DNA from: JBBQUN01 sp963698395
Lineage (GTDB): Bacteria; Actinomycetota; Acidimicrobiia; Acidimicrobiales; SZUA-35
Reading direction: 5' to 3'
NCBI GenBank assembly: GCA_963698395.1
Contig: CAVOQQ010000003.1
Coordinates: forward strand, 372,001 to 436,000
Length of the DNA: 64,000 nt
This document shows, one piece after another, positions 1-6,910 of this stretch (within the stretch, counting starts at the first letter, position 1; each line of letters opens with the position of its first letter). Below the pieces are notes generated by a model. That model was not told the DNA's origin and did not search any database. It was given only the letters and a program-made list of their open reading frames with translations. The position numbers were made by a program, and so were the translations under genes.

Positions 1-475
1 CCGGAGCGACATGAGGTGTCCAACCCTCGAAATCGTCTCGTGCCGGTTCCGCCCCATGACCGCCGTCGATGAACAACAGTGACAGCGGCGTTCGCCAGTG
101 CCGCGCCACTCGTGGGGAGTCCCCGACGATGGCGACCACCCAGGGTTCGAGGCCGGCGTCGTGCACCGTGCGACGGAACACCGGGAGGGTGTCCATCTTG
201 CCAACCGCCGGATCGACGAGGTCAGGCTCGTGCCACTCCCATCCGGCCTGGTTCTCTTCGGAACCGCGGTGGTGATCGACACAGAACAGCTGGGTGTCGA
301 GCGAGCGAGCGGCCGGTCCGAGATAGAGCGCCGACTTGCCGCAGTAGCTCCCCACCTCCAGCATCGGGCCGAGTGCAGGATCGGCTCGACGCGCGGCGTC
401 GTGCAGGGCAACACCTTCCTCGGGCGGCATGAACCCCCGAGCGGCTTCGGCCAACGCTTGCTCGTCGGGGGTCAC
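1..475 (-). CDS. class I SAM-dependent methyltransferase (C-terminus cut by window edge)
   Basis: The gene runs off the left edge, so only the first 158 residues are visible. It starts at GTG (473-475), which overlaps the stop of the upstream GtrA gene as GTGA, so the two are probably translationally coupled. A glycine-rich SAM-binding segment LEVGSYCGKSALYLG lies near residue 40 and FIDGGH near residue 138; this pair is typical of the Methyltransf_24 group of class I methyltransferases. The acceptor substrate cannot be read from the sequence. Pairing with a GtrA membrane protein suggests polysaccharide or lipid-linked glycan modification, which is inference. Confidence 0.75.
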   Translation of the reverse strand, partial: MTPDEQALAEAARGFMPPEEGVALHDAARRADPALGPMLEVGSYCGKSALYLGPAARSLDTQLFCVDHHRGSEENQAGWEWHEPDLVDPAVGKMDTLPVFRRTVHDAGLEPWVVAIVGDSPRVARHWRTPLSLLFIDGGHGAEPARDDFEGWTPHVAP

Positions 476-963
476 GACGGCTGCTCACCGACCAGACGAT
501 CGGCGTCGTCGACCGGCGTGATGAAGAGACGATCGAGCAGCAGGTACTTCAACAGCCAGACCAGGAAGTAGGCGACGAGTGTGGCGAAGTTGACCACGAG
601 GCCGCGACCGAACCAGCGATCGGCGACCTCGGCGAACACGGTGGAAACGGCGAGACCGAGCAGTGCGATGCCGAGGAACGGCGCCACCTCACGCCGCAGA
701 TCGTGGCGCCGAGTCTTCACTCCCCAAACCCACGAGCGGCTGAGGAAGTAGGCGGGAATGGCCGCAATCGTGCCGGCGAACAGGTTGGCCTGGCCACCCG
801 ACCAATGCCAGATCGAGTTCGCGACGTACAGCAGCCCCTGATGGTTGACGTTGTTGACGAGCGTGACAAGAAGGAATCGACCGGCGCGCTGCGAGTGCGG
901 CGCCACTCTGCCAACCACTGACGTCATCCCGGTGGGGGCGGAGGAAGCCGCATCGGAGTTCAC
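472..963 (-). CDS. GtrA-like integral membrane protein
   Basis: This 163-residue protein has four predicted membrane helices, at about residues 28-48, 56-76, 95-115 and 122-142. Size and pattern (early Asn-rich NNVNHQG segment, SRSWVW after helix 2) match the GtrA/DPMS family. GtrA-like proteins are thought to help move or modify polyprenyl-linked sugars across the membrane. The start is GTG at 961-963, with TAGCCT six bases upstream and no Shine-Dalgarno sequence, which suits a leaderless mRNA. Its stop overlaps the start of the downstream methyltransferase. The exact substrate is unknown. Confidence 0.85.
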   Translation of the reverse strand: MNSDAASSAPTGMTSVVGRVAPHSQRAGRFLLVTLVNNVNHQGLLYVANSIWHWSGGQANLFAGTIAAIPAYFLSRSWVWGVKTRRHDLRREVAPFLGIALLGLAVSTVFAEVADRWFGRGLVVNFATLVAYFLVWLLKYLLLDRLFITPVDDADRLVGEQPS

Positions 964-969
964 CCCGCG

Positions 970-975
970 AGGCTA
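970..975 (-). promoter_or_regulatory. -10 element of gtrA-like gene (leaderless)
   Basis: TAGCCT on the minus strand ends 6 nt before the GTG start, so transcription should begin at or next to the start codon. Confidence 0.5.
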
Positions 976-1024
976 CCCGGGCAATCGTTGACCGACGGAG
1001 CACCACTTCACTGTCGCCACCCTC

Positions 1025-1030
1025 CACAAT
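1025..1030 (+). promoter_or_regulatory. -10 element of tesB (leaderless)
   Basis: CACAAT ends 6 nt before the GTG start of tesB. It is a weaker match to TANNNT but has the same spacing as the other leaderless starts in the window. Confidence 0.4.
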
Positions 1031-1036
1031 GGTGGC

Positions 1037-1891
1037 GTGACGCAAGGACCGGTCGACGACCTCATCAACCTGCTCGACCTCGAGCCGATCGAGCAGAACA
1101 TCTTCCGAGGCCAGAGTCCCGATGAGCAGCGCCAGCGCGTGTTCGGCGGACAGGTGGCGGGCCAAGCCCTGGTGGCCGCCACTCGTACGGTCGAGAACGG
1201 CACGGTGCATTCGCTCCACGCCTATTTCCTGCGTCCGGGCGACCCGACCATTCCCATCCTCTACGAGGTCGAGCGAATCCGCGACGGTCGATCGTTCACC
1301 ACCCGTCGGGTGGTCGCCATTCAGCACGGTCAGGCGATCTTCCACCTCTCGGCTTCGTTCCACACGGCCGAAGAGGGGTTCGAGCACCAGACCGATGCTC
1401 CCACGGGCCTTCCCGACCCCGAGTCGCTCCCCGACTTCCTGACCCGCAACGCCGATCAGGCCGAGCTGCTCGGCGACTGGTACACCCGGCCCCGGCCCAT
1501 CGATACGCGCTATGTCGGCCCCGACGGACTCAACCGCTCCCGGGCCAAGCTCGATCCTCAGCAGTATGTCTGGATGCGGGCCGACGGTGCACTGCCTGAC
1601 GATCCGGTCCTGCACCAGTGCGTCATCACCTACGCCTCTGACATGAGCTTGCTCGACACCGTTGCCCGGCCCCACGGCGTCTCGGTCTTCGACGGTGACG
1701 TCATGATGGCCAGCCTCGATCACGCCATGTGGTTCCACCGTCCGTTCCGTGCCGACCGCTGGTTCCTCTACGCCCAAGACACCCCCTCCGCCTCCGGGGC
1801 CCGCGGCCTCGCCCGAGGCTCGATCTATCAAGACGGCATCCTCGTGGTTTCGGTCGTGCAGGAGGGGCTCGTCAGAAAGCTCAGGAGCTGA
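1037..1891 (+). CDS. tesB: acyl-CoA thioesterase II
   Basis: This 284-residue double-hotdog thioesterase hydrolyses acyl-CoA to free fatty acid and CoA in the cytosol. The N-terminal hotdog carries RVFGGQVAGQALVAA (about residues 34-48). The C-terminal half carries SLDHAMWFHR (about 218-227), which holds the conserved catalytic Asp of TesB, and ends with GSIYQDGILVVSVVQEGLVR as in family members. The length is normal. Translation starts at GTG with no Shine-Dalgarno sequence. It is transcribed divergently from the GtrA-like gene, and the two share a 73-bp intergenic promoter region. Function by homology is secure; the preferred chain length cannot be read. Confidence 0.95.
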   Translation: MTQGPVDDLINLLDLEPIEQNIFRGQSPDEQRQRVFGGQVAGQALVAATRTVENGTVHSLHAYFLRPGDPTIPILYEVERIRDGRSFTTRRVVAIQHGQAIFHLSASFHTAEEGFEHQTDAPTGLPDPESLPDFLTRNADQAELLGDWYTRPRPIDTRYVGPDGLNRSRAKLDPQQYVWMRADGALPDDPVLHQCVITYASDMSLLDTVARPHGVSVFDGDVMMASLDHAMWFHRPFRADRWFLYAQDTPSASGARGLARGSIYQDGILVVSVVQEGLVRKLRS

Positions 1892-2011
1892 CGCCACTCT
1901 GGGGCGCTGACCGGCAACAATGGAGCCGGTGTCGCCTCGGTACCACCGAACACACCCGTTCGGTTCACGCGCCAGCGGCCACCTCCGACTGTCAAAGCGA
2001 CCCCCATCACC

Positions 2012-3316
2012 ATGCGGCGATTCCCCTTCCTCCTCCTTCTTGCGCTCCTGACTGCGTCATGCGGCCTTCCCGAGGTCGCCACCGCGCCGACCTCGAGCAT
2101 CCCCGAGACCGAGACCGAGACCGAGACCGAGGCTCCCGACGTCGACCCCGCCGAGGGTGCCACTGCGGCCACTCCACCGATCGCCGAGGCAAGTGAGGTG
2201 CCGGTGTGGTCCGAGGTCGACCTCGTCCTCGAACCGATCCTCGAGATCGAGAACCCCATCGCGATCACCGGCCGATCAGGAACGCTGAACCTCTACGTCA
2301 CCACCCGCGAGGGCACGATCCGGGTCCTCGAGCGCTCCATCTCGCCCGAGCGGGCCATCGAGCGGATCCGCATGGCGTCTCGGCCGATGCTCGAACTCAC
2401 CGGCCTCGTGTCTCTCGACAGTGAACAGGGCCTCCTCAACGTCGAGTTCTCCTCCGACGGACGCAACATGTTCGTCTATTACACCGACCCCAGTGGCGAT
2501 GTCGTGATCGACAAGTACGAGGTCGACCGATCCGATCGGGCCAGCTACGACGACCGGATCGAGCTCATCCGGATTCCTCAGCCTGCCGCCAATCACAACG
2601 GCGGTGGACTGGCCGTCGGACCCGATGGCTTCCTCTACATCGGCGTCGGCGATGGCGGCGGTGCCGGCGATCCTCGGCGGACCGGTCAAGACCCCACCGA
2701 CTTCCTCGGTTCGCTCTTGCGCATCGACCCCGTCAGCGGCGAGACCACCACCTATGCGGTCCCGACGAACAATCCCTTCGCCGACGGCGTCGATGGCGCC
2801 CCCGAGGTCTGGCTCTACGGCGTCCGGAATCCGTGGCGCATCTCCTTCGACCAGCTCAACGGTGATCTGTGGATCGCCGACGTCGGCCAGAACCGCATCG
2901 AGGAAGTCAATCGATTGCAGCAGACCAATGGTGGCGGTCTGGGCGCCAATCTCGGCTGGAATCTGATGGAGGGCAACGACTCGTTCGAGGGCGGCGATGC
3001 CCCCGCCGACCACACCCCTCCGCTCTACACCTACGAGCACGAAGACGGGCGCTGCTCGATCACGGGCGGCAACGTCAGCCGAGCGGAACTCATGCCGCAA
3101 TTCGACGGGGTCTATGTGTTCGGCGACTACTGCACCGGTGAGATCTTCGGTCTCTCGATGGTCGATGGAGCCGTTCTCGTTCGCCCCCTGAAGGTGACCG
3201 CCGCGAGCGGCGAGTTGGTGTCGTTCGGACAAGACACACTCGGGCGAGTGTTCGTCGTCGAGTCAGGCGGCCGCATCAGCCGTCTCGCACCGGCGCCGGC
3301 CGAGTCCGAAGGCTGA
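2012..3316 (+). CDS. PQQ-dependent glucose/sorbosone dehydrogenase-type lipoprotein
   Basis: The 434-residue precursor begins with a lipoprotein signal (MRRFPFLLLLALLTASC), followed by a low-complexity Glu-Thr run made of GAGACC hexamers (about 2107-2132). The rest is a six-bladed beta-propeller of the glucose/sorbosone dehydrogenase (GSDH) family: NHNGGGLAVGPDGFLYIGVG near residue 195, WLYGVRNPWRISFD near 268, and DVGQNRIEEVN near 290. Such enzymes oxidise sugars or other alcohols using PQQ, but many homologues have no proven cofactor. It would act outside the membrane, anchored by lipid. It stands alone, convergent with a small hypothetical gene. Confidence 0.88.
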   Translation: MRRFPFLLLLALLTASCGLPEVATAPTSSIPETETETETEAPDVDPAEGATAATPPIAEASEVPVWSEVDLVLEPILEIENPIAITGRSGTLNLYVTTREGTIRVLERSISPERAIERIRMASRPMLELTGLVSLDSEQGLLNVEFSSDGRNMFVYYTDPSGDVVIDKYEVDRSDRASYDDRIELIRIPQPAANHNGGGLAVGPDGFLYIGVGDGGGAGDPRRTGQDPTDFLGSLLRIDPVSGETTTYAVPTNNPFADGVDGAPEVWLYGVRNPWRISFDQLNGDLWIADVGQNRIEEVNRLQQTNGGGLGANLGWNLMEGNDSFEGGDAPADHTPPLYTYEHEDGRCSITGGNVSRAELMPQFDGVYVFGDYCTGEIFGLSMVDGAVLVRPLKVTAASGELVSFGQDTLGRVFVVESGGRISRLAPAPAESEG

Positions 3317-3331
3317 GGCGACACCGCTGAT

Positions 3332-3619
3332 TCAGACCGACCACCGGTCGAGGCGAAGCCCACGCTCGTCCTGGGTCACCTCCATGGCGAAATCGAAGGC
3401 GTCGACGCGAGCGGCGTCGTCGATATCAAGAGGGTCACTGTCGGGTGGACCGAGCGCAAGCGTCTTGCGGGCCTCCTCGGTGGCGAGGAGCGCAGCGCCC
3501 GCCGACGTTCGTTGCACCACGGTTCGCCCGGTCAGGTCCGACTTGCGCGACCGCCACCGGTGAGTTGCCGACGTCGAAGCCTTCTGACCGACGCTCGCGA
3601 TCCTCCCCACCGCCAACAC
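3332..3619 (-). CDS. small hypothetical protein
   Basis: A 95-residue reading frame fills the gap between the sugar dehydrogenase and the LexA-boxed small gene. The frame is open back to a TGA at 3764-3766, but the first usable start is GTG at 3617-3619. The N-terminal half is basic and the C-terminal half acidic (DSDPLDIDDAARVDAFDFAM). I recognise no family and see no signal or membrane segment. The composition is compatible with coding, and no better frame exists on either strand here, but it could be a remnant or spurious. Confidence 0.35.
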   Translation of the reverse strand: MLAVGRIASVGQKASTSATHRWRSRKSDLTGRTVVQRTSAGAALLATEEARKTLALGPPDSDPLDIDDAARVDAFDFAMEVTQDERGLRLDRWSV

Positions 3620-3710
3620 ACTGGCATGCCGTCTGCGGTACCCGACGACATCGGACGACGATGCGAGCCGAAACGGCGTTCCTTCGCCACCGATCGCGTC
3701 GGGGAGCGTA

Positions 3711-3728
3711 ATCGAACACTTGTTCGAT
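3711..3728 (+). promoter_or_regulatory. LexA (SOS) box
   Basis: ATCGAAC-ACTT-GTTCGAT is a perfect inverted repeat with 7-bp arms. It matches the actinobacterial LexA consensus TCGAAC-N4-GTTCGA. It overlaps GATACT (3726-3731), a plausible -10 element 8 nt before the ATG at 3740, so bound LexA would block the promoter of the small gene downstream. Confidence 0.8.
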
Positions 3729-3739
3729 ACTCTTGGTGG

Positions 3740-4036
3740 ATGAACCGTGCCTACGAACCATCGTCAACGCCAGCATCGCCGACACCGCCCGCGCCGGGGC
3801 CGACCACGGCCGAAGACTGGGAGCTGATCCGCCGTTCGATCGCCATGCTGCCGCCGGGCGCGTGGGCGATGCGGCGTGAACAGGCGCTCGATGCGCTGTC
3901 GTCGCTGGTCAAGGGCCTACGAAATGATCGACACAGCGGAGCTGCTCGAGACAGCGGAGCTGCTCGAGACAGCGGAGCTGCCAAAGACAGCGGAGCTGCC
4001 AAAGACAGCGGAGCTGACCAGAGAGAGCGGAGCTGA
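3740..4036 (+). CDS. small LexA-controlled protein with DSGAA(R/K) repeat tail
   Basis: The 98-residue protein starts at ATG 3740, directly after a perfect LexA box and -10 element, so it should be induced by DNA damage. Residues 1-23 are Pro/Ser/Thr rich. Residues about 24-62 form a compact, helix-prone segment (AEDWELIRRSIAMLPPGAWA then REQALDALSSLVKGL). The tail is five hexapeptides DSGAA(R/K) encoded by an 18-bp tandem repeat, and the stop falls in the last unit. I recognise no family. The stop TGA abuts the stop of the convergent GNAT gene. Function is unknown; a small SOS-response accessory protein is inference from the operator only. Confidence 0.65.
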   Translation: MNRAYEPSSTPASPTPPAPGPTTAEDWELIRRSIAMLPPGAWAMRREQALDALSSLVKGLRNDRHSGAARDSGAARDSGAAKDSGAAKDSGADQRERS

Positions 4037-4039
4037 TCA
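3932..4039. repeat. 18-bp tandem repeat, six copies
   Basis: Units of the form GACAGCGGAGCTGCTCGA or GACAGCGGAGCTGCCAAA run from 3932 to about 4039. They encode the C-terminal tail of the LexA-controlled protein, and the last degenerate unit contains the TGA stop and touches the GNAT stop. Copies 1-2 and 3-4 are near-identical pairs, which suggests recent slippage or duplication. Confidence 0.9.
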
Positions 4040-4471
4040 GTCGCCGCCGAGGTCGAAGCGATAGACGTTGGTGTTGCGCTGCTCGAAGCCGATGCGGGCG
4101 TAGAGCCGGTTGGCGGCTTCGCGAGACGGACGCGACGTGAGGTCGACGGTGACGGCGCCGGCGGCTTTCGACATCTCGATGGCGTGCTCGCTGAGGAGCC
4201 GCCCAACGCCCTTGCCACGAGCGTCACTGTCGACGATCACGTCTTCGATCCAGGCCCGGACGCCGGTGGGAATCCGGAAGAGCACCAGGGTCAGGCAGCC
4301 GTAGACGATTCCGTCCTCCTCGGCCAGCAGGAGATGCGACGCCTGTGAAGCCACGAGGTCTTCGAGTTCGGCCCGCGTTGGGGGCGGGTTCGATTTCGAC
4401 AGCTGCGGCACGAGCCGTTCGAACACGGCGACCACTTCGTCGGTGACTTCGGTGACTTCAACGATCTTCAC
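4037..4471 (-). CDS. GNAT family N-acetyltransferase
   Basis: This 144-residue protein has the acetyl-CoA-binding motif A as VDSDARGKGVGRLLSEHA (about residues 79-96), preceded by the strand IEDVIV and followed by the C-terminal EAANRLYARIGFEQRNTNVYRF typical of GNAT enzymes. The start was taken as GTG 4469-4471, because CATACT lies six bases upstream and because upstream in-frame residues look unlike protein. An open frame continues to 4636. Substrate (amine, protein or small molecule) cannot be told. It converges on the small LexA-boxed gene with directly adjoining stop codons. Confidence 0.85.
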   Translation of the reverse strand: MKIVEVTEVTDEVVAVFERLVPQLSKSNPPPTRAELEDLVASQASHLLLAEEDGIVYGCLTLVLFRIPTGVRAWIEDVIVDSDARGKGVGRLLSEHAIEMSKAAGAVTVDLTSRPSREAANRLYARIGFEQRNTNVYRFDLGGD

Positions 4472-4596
4472 CTGCCCAGTATGGCGATCGCAGCGGCATC
4501 GGCGAGGGATGAACTTCCCGTTCGGGTCCAACCGGGAGCTTCTGCCCAGGTCGGCGACGCCGATTGGGCGACGTTCACGGCCCAGCCCAAGCCCGA

Positions 4597-4602
4597 TACG
4601 GT
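4597..4602 (+). promoter_or_regulatory. -10 element of PAC2 gene (leaderless)
   Basis: TACGGT ends 6 nt before GTG 4609, supporting that codon as start. Confidence 0.5.
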
Positions 4603-4608
4603 GGTGGG

Positions 4609-5448
4609 GTGAACCACATCCAGTGGATCGAGCCACTTCCCGAACTTCGCAAGCCGACGCTCGTTCTCGCCTTCGAAGGCTGGAACGACGCCGGTGATGC
4701 GGCGACCGCCGCTGCTGATCACCTGGTGAACCTGTTCGACGCCGAACCCGTTGCCCGGATCGACCCCGAGGAGTTCTATGACTTCTCGACCACCAGGCCG
4801 CTCGTGGTTCTCGATGGTGCGCAGCGCATCATCGAGTGGCCCGCGCCAGAGTTCACCGCCGCCCACCTGCCCGACAGCGATCGAGACCTCGTCGTCCTCG
4901 CCGGCATCGAGCCCCATCTGCGCTGGAAGACGTTTGCCGATGCCGTCGCCCAGGTGGCCGAGCAGCTCGACGTCTCGATGGTCGTGTCCCTCGGCGCCCT
5001 CATCGCCGACGTCGCCCACTCCCGCCCCACCACGGTGTTCGGGTCGGCACAAGACGTCGCCCTGGCCGAACGACTCGATCTCGAGCCCTCGTCGTACGAG
5101 GGACCGACCGGCATCATCGGTGTTCTGACCAACCTGCTCCACGAGCGCGGGACCGACACCCTCTCGCTTTGGGGGTCGATCCCCAGCTACGTCCCCCACG
5201 CCAACTCGCCCAAGGCTGCTCTCGCCTTGGTCGATCGGCTCGGGAGCGTGCTCGGTCTGCCCATTCTGGGCGGCGATCTGGTCGAGGCAGCGGCAGAGTA
5301 CGAAGCGCAGATCACTGCACTCGTCGAAGACGACGACGACACCCGGGCCTATGTTTCGAGTCTCGAGGCCGCCTACGACGCCTCGATGCGCCCCGAGTCG
5401 TCGGCCGAGCTCATCGAAGAGCTCGAGAACTTCTTGCGCGACCAGTAG
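4609..5448 (+). CDS. PAC2 family protein
   Basis: The 279-residue protein begins near residue 10 with KPTLVLAFEGWNDAGDAATA, the hallmark of the PAC2 family, relatives of the eukaryotic proteasome assembly chaperone 2. It continues with the alternating strands and helices of that fold, including GIEPHLRWKTF and SLGALIADVAHSRP. Actinobacteria carry such proteins and also a 20S proteasome, but a role in proteasome assembly is not established in bacteria. The start GTG 4609 is chosen over an in-frame ATG at 4564 because of the -10 spacing. No proteasome genes lie nearby. Confidence 0.85.
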   Translation: MNHIQWIEPLPELRKPTLVLAFEGWNDAGDAATAAADHLVNLFDAEPVARIDPEEFYDFSTTRPLVVLDGAQRIIEWPAPEFTAAHLPDSDRDLVVLAGIEPHLRWKTFADAVAQVAEQLDVSMVVSLGALIADVAHSRPTTVFGSAQDVALAERLDLEPSSYEGPTGIIGVLTNLLHERGTDTLSLWGSIPSYVPHANSPKAALALVDRLGSVLGLPILGGDLVEAAAEYEAQITALVEDDDDTRAYVSSLEAAYDASMRPESSAELIEELENFLRDQ

Positions 5449-5479
5449 AAAACCACTTCGGCGTCACACCGGTGAGCGC

Positions 5480-5485
5480 TACCGT
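5480..5485 (+). promoter_or_regulatory. -10 element of LysE-family gene (leaderless)
   Basis: TACCGT ends 7 nt before ATG 5493 and favours that start over the in-frame GTG at 5472. Confidence 0.45.
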
Positions 5486-5492
5486 CGCGGCG

Positions 5493-6131
5493 ATGTCGAC
5501 CGCCACGCTGCTCGCCTTCTCCGCCGCCGCGCTGATTCTGCTGGTGATCCCTGGTCCCGCCGTCATGTACATCGTGACTCGCAGCGCCGCTCAGGGTCGC
5601 CGGGCCGGTCTCGTCTCCGTCGCCGGGATCCACCTGGGAACCATCGTGCACGTCGTGGCAGCGATGATCGGCCTGTCGGCGGTCCTTGCCGCGTCGGCGA
5701 CGGCGTTCACGGTGGTCAAGACCGTTGGCGCCGCGTATCTGGTCTGGTTGGGCCTCCAGTCGATCCGCGCCTATCGCCGGGGGACCGTCGACACCTCCGA
5801 CACCGTCCCGACACGAACGTTGCGACGCGTCTTTCTCGACGGGGTCGTGTTGAACGTCCTCAATCCGAAGACGGCCATGTTCTTCCTCTCGTTCGTGCCG
5901 CAATTCGTCGACCCGAACACCGCCCATCCCCTGATCGATGTGGCGACACTCGGCGCCGTCTTCATCGTTCTCGGCCTGGTCTCCGATGGTGCCTACGCCT
6001 TGGCCGGTGGGTGGGCCGGTTCACGGCTGCGGAGTTCGCCTCGACTCCGGCGGCGCAAGGACCTCCTGGCCGGCGGCACCTACCTCGGCCTCGGAGCTGT
6101 GACCGCCTTCGGCGGCGGACGCTCCGCCTGA
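5493..6131 (+). CDS. LysE/RhtB family amino-acid exporter
   Basis: This 212-residue membrane protein has about six hydrophobic helices. The N-terminal signature PGPAVMYIVTRSAAQGRRAG (about residues 21-40) and the mid-protein segment LNVLNPKTAMFFLSFVPQF (about 120-138) are diagnostic of the LysE/RhtB translocators. These proteins export amino acids or their derivatives across the cytoplasmic membrane. The length is normal. No regulator or biosynthetic gene adjoins it, so the exported compound is unknown. It converges with the NUDIX gene across a hairpin. Confidence 0.92.
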   Translation: MSTATLLAFSAAALILLVIPGPAVMYIVTRSAAQGRRAGLVSVAGIHLGTIVHVVAAMIGLSAVLAASATAFTVVKTVGAAYLVWLGLQSIRAYRRGTVDTSDTVPTRTLRRVFLDGVVLNVLNPKTAMFFLSFVPQFVDPNTAHPLIDVATLGAVFIVLGLVSDGAYALAGGWAGSRLRSSPRLRRRKDLLAGGTYLGLGAVTAFGGGRSA

Positions 6132-6144
6132 GCGGCGCGAGTGA

Positions 6145-6167
6145 ACCACCGGTCGTGGGCCGGTGGT
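6145..6167. terminator. hairpin between convergent genes
   Basis: ACCACCGG and CCGGTGGT form an 8-bp stem with a 7-nt loop in the 35-bp gap between the LysE-family gene and the NUDIX gene. There is no U-tract, as is common in actinobacteria. It could serve both directions. Confidence 0.5.
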
Positions 6168-6850
6168 CAGTGATCGCTCGAACCACGCCAGACCGGCTGC
6201 CGGGGTAGGTCGAAGTCGGTGCCATTCGCTTCGCCACGGATCGAGGCGAAGGCGGTCGGCCCCCACTTGTCGAAGTTCGCGATCGGGGCCGGCAACTCTT
6301 CCTCACCGAACCATCCGACATCGAGGCATTCCTGCGGATGGTGCTGGAGCTCGCCACCCGTCGCCCGACAGAGAAACACGATCGTGTAGAGCGGGATTCG
6401 GCTGAACCCGAGGCGGAGCCCGTCGTAGATGCCGATCGGGCGGACGACCTCACAGTGGATGCCGGTCTCCTCCTGGACTTCCTTGACTGCGACTTCCGAG
6501 GGTGAGTAGCCGACGTCGGCCCAACCGGTCGGGTAGAGCCAGATGCCCGAATCTGATCGCTGGATGAGGAGAATCCGTCCCTCGTCGTCGCCGACGACGG
6601 CCCCGATGGCCACCTTCGGCGTCACGTAGCCGGCGATGCCCGAGCCAACGACCTTGAGCCACTCCCCATGGAAGTGCGACGCCTCGCCCCCATCGACATG
6701 CGACCGAATGTCGGCAGCGACGGCAAGCACCTCTTCGAACCGCTCGCGCTCGTACTGGTTCTCGGTGAAGCCGAGGCCGGTACGGGCGATGCCTGCCAGC
6801 GACTCGGCCCAACGCAGCAGTTCCTGCGAGTTCACGGTTCGGTCGGTCAT
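6167..6850 (-). CDS. NUDIX hydrolase with N-terminal helical domain
   Basis: The 227-residue protein has a helical N-terminal domain (about residues 1-70, ELLRWAESLAGIARTGLGF) like that of NUDIX hydrolases acting on nucleotide sugars or similar diphosphates. The catalytic NUDIX domain follows, with GWADVGYSPSEVAVKEVQEE (about 110-129). In the NUDIX box the usual Arg of REUxEE is Lys, while the metal-binding Glu residues are kept. The start ATG 6850 has GAGGA upstream. The likely reaction is cleavage of an X-linked nucleoside diphosphate; the exact substrate is unknown. It is separated by 60 bp from glnD upstream. Confidence 0.9.
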   Translation of the reverse strand: MTDRTVNSQELLRWAESLAGIARTGLGFTENQYERERFEEVLAVAADIRSHVDGGEASHFHGEWLKVVGSGIAGYVTPKVAIGAVVGDDEGRILLIQRSDSGIWLYPTGWADVGYSPSEVAVKEVQEETGIHCEVVRPIGIYDGLRLGFSRIPLYTIVFLCRATGGELQHHPQECLDVGWFGEEELPAPIANFDKWGPTAFASIRGEANGTDFDLPRQPVWRGSSDH

Positions 6851-6910
6851 GATCGGTTCCTCGATTGCAGAGATTCGTGTGGCAGCCAGTGTTGCGGGAT
6901 GCGCGGGGAT

